Part shown: one piece after another, positions 7,165 to 14,831 of the stretch
Numbering within the stretch: position 1 is the stretch's first letter
Layout: every line of letters begins with the position of its first letter
NCBI GenBank assembly: GCA_945875135.1
Contig: CAMCJO010000014.1
Location: forward strand, 1-14,845
Length of the DNA: 14,845 nucleotides
Direction: 5' to 3'
Source: an uncultured Porphyromonas sp.
GTDB taxonomy: Bacteria; Bacteroidota; Bacteroidia; Bacteroidales; Porphyromonadaceae
Notes under the pieces: generated by a model
What the model was told of the DNA's origin: nothing
Databases searched by the model: none
What the model saw: only the letters and a program-made list of their open reading frames with translations
Program-made: the position numbers and the translations under genes

Positions 7165-8550
7165 ATGCAACGCAACGAATATATCATCCTAGGAGCTGGA
7201 GAGAGTGGCGTCGGAGCTGCCATCCTCGCTCAGCAGCAAGGGCTCCCTGTCTTCGTCTCTGACTCGGGACAGATCAAGCCACAATACAAAGCAGAGCTAG
7301 AGCAGTACGGCATCCCCTACGAGGAGGGCGGACACACCTTCTCACGTATCTTATCTGCCCAGGAGGTGATCAAGAGTCCCGGCATCCCTGACAGCGCACC
7401 GCTCATACGACAGCTGGCGGAGCAGCAGACGCCGATCATCAGTGAGATCGAGTTCGCCTATCGCTACGCTGGCGACAGCATGATGATCGCTATCACAGGG
7501 AGCAACGGCAAAACGACTACGACCAACTGGCTCTACCACACGCTCCACAATGCAGGACTGGATGTCTCTATGGCGGGCAATGTGGGGACCAGTCTAGCTC
7601 GTCAGGTGGCGCTCGCTCCGCATGCTTACTATGTGATCGAGCTGAGCAGCTTCCAGCTGGATCACATGTACCAGTTTAGAGCACACATAGCAATCCTGCT
7701 CAACATCACGCCCGACCATCTAGATCGCTACGACCATAAGATGGAGCTGTACGCACGGGCTAAGATGCGTATCACGCAAAACCAAGAGCCCAGCGACTAC
7801 TTTATCTCTTGGATCGAAGACGACTGGACACAGCGGCTACTTAAGGAGCCAGGCATGGGAGCAGGACGACGGATCTTCTTCTCTACCGAAGCCTCTTCAG
7901 ACGATGCCGTCGTGGCTTCTAGTCACAACGGACAGCTACGCTTTGCCCTTCAGGAGCCGGTCGTTGAGTTGCCTGAGACGGCCCTAGCTCTTTCGGGCAA
8001 GCACAACGTACAGAACGCCCTAGCTGTCGGTTGCGCTGCGCAAGCTTTAGGCGTCAAGCCTGAGATCATACGAGCCTCTCTAGAGACCTTTACCAATGTG
8101 CCACACCGCCTAGAGTATATCGCCAGCATCGATGGCGTAGACTACATCAACGACTCCAAGGCGACCAACATCAACAGCACGTGGTATGCCCTCGAGAGTA
8201 TGCGCAAGCCGACGATCCTCATACTAGGAGGCACTGACAAGGGCAATGACTACAACGATCTGATGGGTCTAGTCAAGGAAAAGGTAGTCGGACTGATCTA
8301 CCTGACGACCGACTCTGCCAAGCTCCACCGCAGCTTCGACAGTGTCATACCTCGCCACGAGGAGGTAACCTCCATGCGTGACGCTATCGCCGCCGCTCGC
8401 CAGATGGCCAAGGCGGGAGACACCGTATTACTGTCGCCAGCCTGCGCCAGCTTTGACCTCTTTACCTGCTATGAAGATCGTGGCGACCAGTTCAGAACGG
8501 AGGTGCTCACCATCGCTCAGCAGCAACGTGATACCGATAGATCGCTCTAG
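7165..8550 (+). CDS. murD: UDP-MurNAc-L-alanine : D-glutamate ligase MurD
   Basis: MurD is the cytoplasmic Mur ligase that adds D-glutamate to UDP-MurNAc-L-alanine. Its 461 residues begin with a Rossmann-like UDP-binding domain (IILGAGESGVGAA, 7-19) and KSPGI (70-74). The ATP loop is GSNGKTTTT at 112-120, SSFQLD is at 161-166, NITPDHLDRY at 180-189, and K200 in ARAKMRI fits the carbamylated lysine. The C-terminal domain has VPHRLE (312-317), NDSKATN (329-335), GGTDKG (355-360), SPACASFD (424-431) and RGDQF (439-443), the D-Glu-binding region. No key residue appears to be missing. It lies 28 nt after mraY and 14 nt before ftsW, so co-translation within one transcript is likely. Confidence 0.97.
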   Translation: MQRNEYIILGAGESGVGAAILAQQQGLPVFVSDSGQIKPQYKAELEQYGIPYEEGGHTFSRILSAQEVIKSPGIPDSAPLIRQLAEQQTPIISEIEFAYRYAGDSMMIAITGSNGKTTTTNWLYHTLHNAGLDVSMAGNVGTSLARQVALAPHAYYVIELSSFQLDHMYQFRAHIAILLNITPDHLDRYDHKMELYARAKMRITQNQEPSDYFISWIEDDWTQRLLKEPGMGAGRRIFFSTEASSDDAVVASSHNGQLRFALQEPVVELPETALALSGKHNVQNALAVGCAAQALGVKPEIIRASLETFTNVPHRLEYIASIDGVDYINDSKATNINSTWYALESMRKPTILILGGTDKGNDYNDLMGLVKEKVVGLIYLTTDSAKLHRSFDSVIPRHEEVTSMRDAIAAARQMAKAGDTVLLSPACASFDLFTCYEDRGDQFRTEVLTIAQQQRDTDRSL

Positions 8551-8564
8551 CCTACCCACTCTCT

Positions 8565-9974
8565 ATGATACCACAAGACAAACACAATACTAGCCAAGAA
8601 ACTACGACCCCTTCGGACATCTTCGACCTCTCTCCCCGTGAGGAGACGGCTCCGATCGACAGCGAGAGCGTAGAGCCGGACGAAGAGAGTACTCAGAGTG
8701 CTGCCGAGGTAGAGACGAAACCACGCAAACCACGCATTACAGGCGACCGCTCGTTGTGGTTCCTCTACTTTGCCTTCTTGGCCACGTCGCTACTCTTTAT
8801 CTATAGTGCTACTAGCACACTAGCTTACCGTGGGGAGAGCCTGTACGCCCCCTTTACGGGTCACCTCAAGCATATCATCATATCGGTGATTGCGGCGTGG
8901 GCTTTTTCACGGATGAACCGTACTTTGACACGTTCCGTAGGGATCCTTATTTTCGGCGGCTCTCTCTTACTCGTCATCTTAACCCTCTTCATAGGTACAG
9001 AGACCAATGAAGCGAAGCGTACACTCCTAGGCATACAACCCTCTGAGTTCTATAAGGTAGGGGTCATCTTCCTCGCCTCTGCCATCCTCTCTATACGCGA
9101 ACTGAATAACAACCAGCGCTTCTACCTCTTCTGCGGACTCACTGCCATCGGACTCATCTGCGTTGCCAAGGAGAGTCTCTCGATGGGTATCATCATTACC
9201 TTATTCGTTATCGGTATAGGTATCGTACAGACGGGCTTCTCCAAGAGTGTCCTCCTCGTTGGGGGCGTCGGACTTGGTATCATCGCACTACTCGTGGCTA
9301 GTCTCTTAGTGCTACCCGATAGCATCGTCATGCAAAACAGTAGTACAGCGCGCTGGAAGGGACGTGTCGAAGACTTTACCTCTAAGTCTGACTCCAGTAA
9401 GTTTGTCATCGACGAGGGCAACTTTCAGGAGCAGCACGCACGCATCGCCATAGCACGGAGCAATGGTACGGGCGTCTTCCCAGGCAATAGTGTGGAGCGA
9501 GACATCCTCCCCGAGGCTTACTCCGACTTTATCTATGCGATCATCATCGAGGAGACAGGTTTCATCGGTATGATCTGGGTGCCGCTACTCTATATCCTTC
9601 TCTTCTTCAAGCTCTCTCGCTGGGCGACACGATCGCAGCGTAACTGGCAGCGCATCTTCCTCCTCGGCGTGGGCATCATGTACACCACACAGGCGATCAT
9701 ACACATGTGTGTCGTCACGGGCATCTCGCCCAATACGGGTCAGACGCTACCGCTCATCAGTCGTGGAGGTTCGTCGCTCCTAGCCACCTCCATAGCCATC
9801 GGGGTCTGCATAGCGATCACAAGACAGATCCGCGAAGAGGAGTACCATCAGCAACTAGAGAAAGAGCGCAAAGCTCAAGAGGAGGCAGCTGCTGCCGAAG
9901 CGGTTGTTGCGAATACCTCTACAGTCGAAGAGAGTTCCCTACCATCCTCTGACGAGGTAGATAATATGGCGTAG
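8565..9974 (+). CDS. ftsW: FtsW, SEDS-family septal peptidoglycan glycosyltransferase
   Basis: FtsW polymerises lipid II into glycan strands at the septum with FtsI. SEDS hallmarks are QPSEFYK (158-164), a large extracytoplasmic loop with the presumed catalytic aspartate D321 in AYSDFIYAIIIEETG, and SRGGSS (399-404) near the last helix. About ten membrane helices lie between residues 63 and 420. Both ends are unusual. Residues 1-60 are acidic and polar with no hydrophobic segment. The tail (422-469) is charged and probably helical, with a Glu/Lys-rich part followed by an alanine-rich stretch and an acidic end. The gene could instead be read as the elongation homologue RodA, but its position next to murD supports FtsW. 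It starts 14 nt after murD. It is the last gene of the plus-strand cluster and meets aroE tail to tail. Confidence 0.94.
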   Translation: MIPQDKHNTSQETTTPSDIFDLSPREETAPIDSESVEPDEESTQSAAEVETKPRKPRITGDRSLWFLYFAFLATSLLFIYSATSTLAYRGESLYAPFTGHLKHIIISVIAAWAFSRMNRTLTRSVGILIFGGSLLLVILTLFIGTETNEAKRTLLGIQPSEFYKVGVIFLASAILSIRELNNNQRFYLFCGLTAIGLICVAKESLSMGIIITLFVIGIGIVQTGFSKSVLLVGGVGLGIIALLVASLLVLPDSIVMQNSSTARWKGRVEDFTSKSDSSKFVIDEGNFQEQHARIAIARSNGTGVFPGNSVERDILPEAYSDFIYAIIIEETGFIGMIWVPLLYILLFFKLSRWATRSQRNWQRIFLLGVGIMYTTQAIIHMCVVTGISPNTGQTLPLISRGGSSLLATSIAIGVCIAITRQIREEEYHQQLEKERKAQEEAAAAEAVVANTSTVEESSLPSSDEVDNMA

Positions 9975-9984
9975 TCTCTACGCC
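9968..9984. other. Perfect hairpin spanning both stop codons of the convergent ftsW/aroE pair
   Basis: GGCGTAG (9968-9974) and CTACGCC (9978-9984) form a 7-bp perfect inverted repeat with loop TCT. The ftsW stop TAG (9972-9974) pairs with the complement of the aroE stop (9978-9980). There is no T-run after the stem on either strand, so it is not a standard intrinsic terminator. A role in 3'-end formation or stability for both transcripts is possible. Confidence 0.6.
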
Positions 9985-10730
9985 TGCTTGTGCCAGATGT
10001 GCCACGCGTAGCGAGCCTGCACGAGGAGCATCTTCAGTCCATTGATCGTCGTCGCACCTTGCTCTCGGCAAGCCTTGAGGAAGCGTGTCTCCTCGGGGTT
10101 GTAGATCAGATCCATGCAGACATGCTCCGGCGTGATCCCCTCATAGGGTATTTGCGGACGCTCCATAGTAAGCGATCCCATACCGACGGGGGTAGCGTTA
10201 ATGATGATCCACTTGTCTGCTATCAGCTCAGGTGTCAGCGCATCGTAAGACAAGATATGCGGAGCTTGCGGATCTCTACTAACCAGCGTACAGTCACGAC
10301 CGAGACGCTTGAGAGCCTGTGCTACCGCTTGGGCTGCACCACCCGTGCCGAGGACGAGTGCATGCTGTCGTTCGGGCGTGAGTAGCGGCTGCAGACTCTC
10401 CACGACACCCTGCACATCCGTATTGTAGCCCAAGAGACGCATCCGTCCTCCCGTGCGATCCACGACGATCGTATTGACAGCTCCCACATACTTAGCCTCA
10501 GTGTCTATCTCATCCAGATAGTTGCACACCTCCACCTTGTAGGGGCTCGTCACATTAAGCCCCGCGATGGCAGGAGTAGACCCCAGCCAAGGTCTCAGTG
10601 CCGAGAGATCATCTAGCTCTTGTAATATGTAGCGCGCATCAATCCCCTGCGATTCAAAAAGATCGTTGAAGTAGTCAGCCGAGAGCGAATGCCCCAAGGG
10701 CTTACCTATCAGTGCGTAAATACGTTGCAT
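9978..10730 (-). CDS. aroE: Shikimate 5-dehydrogenase AroE
   Basis: AroE reduces 3-dehydroshikimate to shikimate with NADPH in the cytoplasmic pathway to chorismate. Seen in its 250 residues are the shikimate-binding IGKPLGHSLS (8-17) and NVTSPYK (59-65) with catalytic K65. Further on are GAVNT (83-87), GYNTDVQG with catalytic D105, the nucleotide-binding loop LGTGGAA (127-133), NATPVGM (178-184) and NGLKMLLVQA (230-239). It is somewhat shorter than the roughly 270 residues of E. coli AroE, but no motif is lost. It starts with ATG 20 nt after the menG/ubiE stop, so it is probably the last gene of that transcript. Chorismate also feeds menaquinone synthesis, a loose functional link to its upstream neighbour. 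Confidence 0.96.
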   Translation of the reverse strand: MQRIYALIGKPLGHSLSADYFNDLFESQGIDARYILQELDDLSALRPWLGSTPAIAGLNVTSPYKVEVCNYLDEIDTEAKYVGAVNTIVVDRTGGRMRLLGYNTDVQGVVESLQPLLTPERQHALVLGTGGAAQAVAQALKRLGRDCTLVSRDPQAPHILSYDALTPELIADKWIIINATPVGMGSLTMERPQIPYEGITPEHVCMDLIYNPEETRFLKACREQGATTINGLKMLLVQARYAWHIWHKQA

Positions 10731-10750
10731 ACTCTTATTCCTTTATGCCT

Positions 10751-11464
10751 CTAAGCTTCTGCTGTGTATAAGACGCAGATCCCTAGGGGCATTTCTTTAT
10801 ACTGTACTTCTCTAAAGCCCGCCCTACGGATCAGTGCCGTCATCTCTTCTCTCTGTGGCATCACCTTGATAGAGGCTGGGAGATAGCTGTAGGCAGAGCG
10901 ATCGTGAGCGCATAGCTGTCCGATCCACGGGATCAACCGCTTGGCGTAGATATTATAGCCTCGGAGCAATAGCCCTCCACGAGGTTCGCTCAGCTCCAAG
11001 ATAGCGAGCCTTCCCCCAGGCCTGAGAATGCGGTGCATCTCTCGCAAACCTTGTAGCGGGTCCGAGAAGTTTCTAATGCCCAGTGTGCAGGTCACCGCAT
11101 CGACCGACTGCGTGGCTAGAGAGAGCTCCTGACAGTTCTCCGCCAGTAGCGTTACAGGCACTGCCTGTGCAGCCCGCTTGACACGCTCAGCAGCTACCGC
11201 CAGCATACCCTCCGAGAGGTCCACGCCAACTATCTCACGTACCGACGGCAAGTATCGCGAGAGCATCAGGATCATATCTCCCGTACCGCAGGCCAGGTCA
11301 GCCACCTGACGAGGCGCATAGTCCGCCAGATGCTCTATGACCTGCCAGCGCCAAGCCAGATCCATACCGCCTGTCATGAGGCGATTCATCGAGTCATAGT
11401 GCCCAGCGATGCGGTCAAACATCTGTCGCACGTTGCGAGACTTACCATCTAGAGATACAGACAT
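10751..11464 (-). CDS. menG: Demethylmenaquinone methyltransferase (MenG/UbiE)
   Basis: This is a class I SAM-dependent methyltransferase that performs the last step of menaquinone synthesis. The UbiE/COQ5 signatures are present over 237 residues: MFDRIAGHYDSMNRLMTGG (15-33), the SAM loop DLACGTGDM (56-64), GVDLSEGML (80-88), CTLGIRNFSDP (126-136), and RILRPGGRLAILELSEP (145-161), then YSYLPASI. Since Bacteroidota make menaquinone and not ubiquinone, the menG role is more likely than ubiE, although the families are one. It begins with ATG 84 nt after purC. That gap contains a strong hairpin (11483-11525) and no clear promoter box. Confidence 0.94.
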   Translation of the reverse strand: MSVSLDGKSRNVRQMFDRIAGHYDSMNRLMTGGMDLAWRWQVIEHLADYAPRQVADLACGTGDMILMLSRYLPSVREIVGVDLSEGMLAVAAERVKRAAQAVPVTLLAENCQELSLATQSVDAVTCTLGIRNFSDPLQGLREMHRILRPGGRLAILELSEPRGGLLLRGYNIYAKRLIPWIGQLCAHDRSAYSYLPASIKVMPQREEMTALIRRAGFREVQYKEMPLGICVLYTAEA

Positions 11465-11471
11465 AGTAATA

Positions 11472-11525
11472 TAGAGATTAGAACCAGCGACTAGGGAGGT
11501 AGTACACAGCCCCCTAGTCGCTGGT
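11472..11525. repeat. CTAG-bearing 14-bp perfect hairpin between purC and menG
   Basis: ACCAGCGACTAGGG (11483-11496) is perfectly complementary to 11512-11525, with a 15-nt loop. It is preceded on the plus strand by TAGAGATTAGA (11472-11482), an 11-mer also found in the repeat ahead of rsmH (169-179). In the transcribed minus-strand direction, the stem is followed by TTCTAATCTCTATATT, which is T-rich but not a U-run. It may act as a weak terminator or RNA stabiliser between purC and menG, or be a small relative of the repeat element. Confidence 0.75.
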
Positions 11526-11548
11526 CCATATATGTAATCAGGTTGTTG

Positions 11549-12493
11549 TTACTTCTTCAGAAAAGCTAGCAGATTGTCCTCGATACGCTTAGCCACATCT
11601 TGGGTCTGCTCCTTGACGAAGGTCTTGCCCGTGATATGCTCGTAGAGCTCTATGTAGCGATCACTCACGGAGGTTGCATACTCAGGCGTGATGGTAGGCA
11701 TCTTCTGCCCAGCCTTACCCTGGAAGCCCTGCTCGATAAGCCACTGACGGACGAACTCCTTCGAGAGCTGTCGCTGAGGCTCGCCCTTAGCTTGGCGCTC
11801 CTCGTAACCCTCGAGGTAGAAGTAGCGAGAGGAGTCGGGCGTGTGGATTTCATCGATCAGGATCACCTTGCCATCCTTCTTACCAAACTCATACTTCGTG
11901 TCCACGAGGATTAGTCCCCGCTCACGAGCGATGCGTGTCCCCTCCTCAAAGAGTGTCTGCGTGTACTGCTCGATCACCTTGTAGTCCTCCTCCGAGATCA
12001 GACCAGAGGCTATGATCTCCTCACGGCTAATGTTTTCGTCGTGACCCTCGTCAGCCTTGGTCGTTGGGGTGATGATCGGGTGTGGAAGACGCTCATTCTC
12101 CTTCAGTCCCTCGGGTAGCTCTATACCGCAGATCGTGCGCTCTCCAGCCTGGTAAGCACGCCATGCGCTACCAGCTATGTAGCCACGTACGATCATCTCT
12201 ACCTTAAACGGCTCGCAGCGGTGTCCCACCGTAACCATCGGGTCGGGCGTTGCTATCTTCCAGTTAGGTACGAGGTGTGCCGTAGCGTCAAGCTGCTCAG
12301 CAGCTATCTGGTTGAGCACCTGTCCCTTGTAGGGGATACCCTCAGGGAGTACCACGTCAAAGGCTGAGATCCTATCCGTAGCGACCATCGCTATCAAGTC
12401 GCCCTCAAGGAAGTATACATCTCTCACCTTGCCATGAAAGACAGACTGGATACCTGGGAGAGATAGGTCGGTGTGTGTTAGTGCTTGATTCAT
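11549..12493 (-). CDS. purC: SAICAR synthetase PurC (phosphoribosylaminoimidazole-succinocarboxamide synthase)
   Basis: PurC is a cytoplasmic purine-biosynthesis enzyme that joins CAIR and L-aspartate with ATP to give SAICAR. Seen in its 314 residues are [10 protein letters not shown] (20-29), the signature [20 protein letters not shown] (38-57), [19 protein letters not shown] (93-111), [11 protein letters not shown] (142-152), [11 protein letters not shown] (194-204) and [12 protein letters not shown] (213-224). The length matches the longer PurC class of about 300 residues (the yeast Ade1 type) rather than the roughly 240-residue E. coli type. It is a stand-alone enzyme, not fused to PurE. 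The start is ATG, 76 nt after phoH, across a terminator-like hairpin, so purC may have its own promoter; I could not find a TAnnTTTG box in that gap. Confidence 0.96.
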   Translation of the reverse strand: MNQALTHTDLSLPGIQSVFHGKVRDVYFLEGDLIAMVATDRISAFDVVLPEGIPYKGQVLNQIAAEQLDATAHLVPNWKIATPDPMVTVGHRCEPFKVEMIVRGYIAGSAWRAYQAGERTICGIELPEGLKENERLPHPIITPTTKADEGHDENISREEIIASGLISEEDYKVIEQYTQTLFEEGTRIARERGLILVDTKYEFGKKDGKVILIDEIHTPDSSRYFYLEGYEERQAKGEPQRQLSKEFVRQWLIEQGFQGKAGQKMPTITPEYATSVSDRYIELYEHITGKTFVKEQTQDVAKRIEDNLLAFLKK

Positions 12494-12520
12494 TGTATTA
12501 TGATCAATAATTGATTTGCT

Positions 12521-12560
12521 AAAAAGGCGCTTGCCCTCTCCTCGGGCTAGCCGAGAGAGG
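12521..12560 (-). terminator. Terminator-like hairpin with T5 run after phoH
   Basis: CCTCTC (12535-12540) pairs with GAGAGG (12555-12560), and TCGG (12542-12545) pairs with CCGA (12551-12554). This leaves one bulged C and a 5-nt loop GCTAG. Reading along the minus strand, the stem is followed after about nine bases by TTTTT (12525-12521). It lies ten bases past the phoH stop, as expected for an intrinsic terminator. The stem-to-U-run distance is longer than ideal, so it may be leaky. Just beyond, 12503-12515 is a separate perfect palindrome (ATCAAT, A, ATTGAT). Confidence 0.5.
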
Positions 12561-12569
12561 ACAAAGTTT

Positions 12570-13592
12570 CTATGATTCTTTACTTGGACCCTTATCTAAG
12601 TCTATATCCTGCTGTTGGCGAGTCTCTTGTGTGGATCGTCCGCCCTGCAGAGCTTGATGCTCATTGCGATCGTAAGCATCCACAACCAGCTGCACGATCG
12701 GGTGACGCACGATATCCTGCGCATCAAAGTAAACAAAAGGTATCTGCTCTACATCGCTCAGAATCCGCTCAGCAATGCGCAAGCCCGAGGTGACACCCCG
12801 CGGCAGGTCTACCTGCGAGAGGTCGCCCGTGATAATCATCTTGCTATTGCGTCCTAGACGCGTGAGAAACATCTTCATCTGGTGGTGGGTCGTATTTTGA
12901 GCCTCGTCTAGTATGACGACCGCGTCATTGAGCGTACGACCACGCATGTAGGCTAGCGGAGCGATCTGTATCACATCGCTCTCCATATAGGTGCGTAGGC
13001 GCTGTGTCGGGATCATTTCCTCGAGCGCATCGTAGAGAGGCTGGAGGTAAGGGTCGAGCTTGTCCTTCAGTTCGCCTGGTAGGAAGCCCAGCTTCTCGCC
13101 CGCCTCGACAGCAGGACGCGAGAGTATGATACGTCGCACCTGCTTCTCCTTAAGCGCCTTGACCGCTAGAGCTATAGCTATGTAGGTCTTGCCCGTACCC
13201 GCAGGTCCGATCGCAAAGAGCATATCGTGATCTGCTATGGCCTCCACCATCTCACGCTGGTGAGCACCGCGGTAACCTATACTACGCCCCCTCGCTCCAT
13301 AGAGCAGATGGTTGGGCGCCACCTTGACCTCGGGAAGCTCCTCGCCCGTAGCCAGCTTGCGTATGGTCTGCTCCGTCAGGAGATTGTAGCGCGTGATGTG
13401 CTGGACCAGCTTATCTAGGAGCGCCGTCAAGAGCTGTATATCGGTCGTGTCACCCAGTATCTTGATGATCCGATCATGAGCCACGATCCGTAGCTTAGGG
13501 TAGAGATTGCGCAGCAAGAGCAGGTACTCACGGTTAGGACCATAGAGTACTGCTGGATCTATCTCCTCTAGGATATATAGTCTCTCTGTCAC
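12570..13592 (-). CDS. phoH: PhoH family P-loop ATPase
   Basis: This is a cytoplasmic PhoH-like nucleotide-binding protein of 340 residues, a family linked to RNA metabolism. An N-terminal domain of about 90 residues includes a KH-like region ([15 protein letters not shown], 34-48). The ATPase core has Walker A GPAGTGKT (129-136), [16 protein letters not shown] (158-173), [10 protein letters not shown] (212-221), Walker [10 protein letters not shown] (225-233), [10 protein letters not shown] (255-264) and an arginine-bearing VRHPIV (295-300). The last 25 or so residues are polar and charged and look disordered. The exact substrate is not known for this branch; homologues in the YbeZ group act with the RNase YbeY. 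It starts 16 nt after the HIT gene stop and is probably co-transcribed with it. The terminator-like hairpin follows. Confidence 0.93.
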   Translation of the reverse strand: MTERLYILEEIDPAVLYGPNREYLLLLRNLYPKLRIVAHDRIIKILGDTTDIQLLTALLDKLVQHITRYNLLTEQTIRKLATGEELPEVKVAPNHLLYGARGRSIGYRGAHQREMVEAIADHDMLFAIGPAGTGKTYIAIALAVKALKEKQVRRIILSRPAVEAGEKLGFLPGELKDKLDPYLQPLYDALEEMIPTQRLRTYMESDVIQIAPLAYMRGRTLNDAVVILDEAQNTTHHQMKMFLTRLGRNSKMIITGDLSQVDLPRGVTSGLRIAERILSDVEQIPFVYFDAQDIVRHPIVQLVVDAYDRNEHQALQGGRSTQETRQQQDIDLDKGPSKES

Positions 13593-13608
13593 TAGGCTTC
13601 GATACTCC

Positions 13609-14004
13609 TTATTTAATATAGGATGCTATCTCGGAGGCGATGCGAGCCATCTCCTCGTCAGTAGGCTTCGTAGCAAGCGGTCCGTGAGCCACATCTCCCT
13701 CACTATTGATTGGGATCAGATGCACATGGGCATGCGGCACCTCCAGCCCCAGGACTAGCGTAGCCACCTTGCGGCAGTGCGTTGCCTCCTGGATAGCGCG
13801 TGCTACCCGCTTAGAGAAAGCCATCAGCCGAGCCAGCTCCTCATCCGTCAGATCGTAATAGTAGTCGACCTCACGCTTTGGCACCACCAGTGTATGCCCC
13901 AGCTGATAGGGATTGATGTCTAGAAATGCGTAGTGCTCCTCATCCTCTGCAATGCGGTAGGAGGGGATCTCACCCGCTATGATGCGACTAAAGATTGTAG
14001 CCAT
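13609..14004 (-). CDS. HIT family (HINT-like) purine nucleotide phosphoramidase/hydrolase
   Basis: This is a small cytoplasmic histidine-triad protein of 131 residues. It has the HINT-type opening IFSRIIAGEIPSYRIAED (4-21), AFLDINPYQLGHTLVVPK (26-43) and the triad HAHVHLIPI with H91, H93 and H95; the last triad residues lead into LIPIN. Proteins of this group hydrolyse purine nucleoside phosphoramidates or aminoacyl-adenylates; the true substrate here is not evident. The Q often seen before the triad (GQxVxHxHxH) is replaced, the local sequence being GLEVPHAHVH. It begins with ATG 44 nt after greA and ends 16 nt before phoH. A greA-HIT pair is frequent in Bacteroidota as far as I recall. Confidence 0.93.
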   Translation of the reverse strand: MATIFSRIIAGEIPSYRIAEDEEHYAFLDINPYQLGHTLVVPKREVDYYYDLTDEELARLMAFSKRVARAIQEATHCRKVATLVLGLEVPHAHVHLIPINSEGDVAHGPLATKPTDEEMARIASEIASYIK

Positions 14005-14048
14005 AGAGCATTCGTTTTTGGGGTAAAGTATTCAAGCAGCGTAGCCGC

Positions 14049-14519
14049 CTATCGAGTGATCTCTAGAATCTCAAAGACCAGCGTACCCGCAGGCACCTGT
14101 ATCTCCGCCACATCACCCACCTTCTTGCCGAGGAGCCCCTTAGCGATGGGCGTATTGACCGAGATCTTGTTTTCCTTAAAGTTTGCCTCAGCATCAGAGA
14201 CGATGTAGTAGCTCTTCTCCTCGCCCTTCTTCTTGTTGAGTAGGCGCACATGGTTCAGTATCTGCACCTCATCAGTCTTAATCTGCGAAGGCTCCAGCAC
14301 ACGCGCATTAGCCAGCTGAGCCTTGAGCATAGCGATCTTGTCCTCGAGATGAGCCTGCGCCTCCTTAGCGGCATCGTACTCAGCATTCTCCGACAGATCT
14401 CCCTTGTCCCGCGCCTCAGCAATCTGCTGTGTGACCTTAGGACGCTCCTCAGCCTCCAGCTGCTTGATCGTATTGTTGAGGGCATCGTATCCCTCTTGGG
14501 TCATATAGTAATATCCCAT
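14049..14519 (-). CDS. greA: Transcription elongation factor GreA
   Basis: GreA binds the RNA polymerase secondary channel and stimulates cleavage of backtracked transcripts. Its 156 residues show an N-terminal coiled coil (about 8-75) whose tip carries the catalytic acidic residues D41 and E44 in DKGDLSENAEYDAAKEAQ. A globular FKBP-like C-terminal domain follows, with SYYIVSDAEAN (103-113), NKISVNTPIAKGLLGKKVGD (117-136) and VFEIL (148-152). The D41/E44 pair marks GreA and not the Gfh or Rnk relatives. ATG at 14519 is used; an in-frame ATG five codons later (MTQEGYDAL) is an alternative start. It is the first gene of the minus-strand set, with a promoter box about 225 nt upstream. Confidence 0.96.
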   Translation of the reverse strand: MGYYYMTQEGYDALNNTIKQLEAEERPKVTQQIAEARDKGDLSENAEYDAAKEAQAHLEDKIAMLKAQLANARVLEPSQIKTDEVQILNHVRLLNKKKGEEKSYYIVSDAEANFKENKISVNTPIAKGLLGKKVGDVAEIQVPAGTLVFEILEITR

Positions 14520-14737
14520 AGATATAGATTAGGTGATAATGATTTCTAATTCAGTCTAGTGCATATCCCATGAGTCGCACCGCGCGGGCCATCTAACGGC
14601 TGGCGAAGGCACCTCATAGATACAAAACAAATGAGGACTTACTCCCACACAGCACCCTCTATCGCCTAGAAGAGCCACATCAGAGAAGCCTCGTCACATA
14701 CTGAGATGTGCTACGCTGCCTGCACACCTCTCTTACT
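14520..14737 (-). promoter_or_regulatory. Putative structured 5' leader of greA (no gene seen)
   Basis: No convincing gene lies here. If transcription starts just after the TACCTTTG box, the RNA first forms a 9-bp stem: GAGGUGUGC (14730-14722) with GCACAUCUC (14711-14703), one G-U pair and a 10-nt loop. The bases at 14706-14710 can instead pair with 14695-14699, which would break the first stem. A second hairpin, CCTCAT (plus strand 14612-14617) with ATGAGG (14631-14636), lies further on. A 23-codon minus-strand frame (14617 to 14546) has nothing to support it. The leader could control greA or be processed to a small RNA. Confidence 0.4.
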
Positions 14738-14742
14738 GGGTG

Positions 14743-14750
14743 CAAAGGTA
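14743..14750 (-). promoter_or_regulatory. Probable -7 promoter box TACCTTTG on the minus strand (greA)
   Basis: The minus strand reads AGTACCTTTGCACCC, an exact TAnnTTTG box followed by CA, identical to the box ahead of rsmH. A T7 tract (plus-strand A7, 14753-14759) lies immediately upstream. No TTTG -33 element is visible at standard spacing. The start site would fall near 14737. Confidence 0.5.
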
Positions 14751-14831
14751 CTAAAAAAACGTTTCACCGCTGCTAGATGTCGCAGGTCCGTCAGGGGTGA
14801 CGCATTATAATCGCTCTGTCAGGAGCTACAC

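Noticed and set aside
9990..10385. 131-codon plus-strand frame antisense to aroE
   Set aside because: It lies wholly opposite conserved AroE motifs and its translation resembles nothing; a shadow frame.
14546..14617. 23-codon minus-strand frame in the greA leader
   Set aside because: It is too short to judge, has no ribosome binding site and is within chance expectation. It is worth revisiting only if ribosome profiling shows reads.
14570..14740. Known structural RNA (RNase P RNA, tmRNA, SRP RNA, 6S RNA) in the right-hand gap
   Set aside because: I looked for conserved cores such as GAGGAAAGTCC of RNase P RNA, a tmRNA tag frame, and the SRP GGAA tetraloop region, and saw none. A long closing stem for 6S RNA was not found.
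14789..14802. Hairpin CGTCA-GGGG-TGACG as a terminator for a gene off the right end
   Set aside because: The stem is only 5 bp and neither strand has a T-run directly after it; the nearest T7 tract is about 30 bases away.
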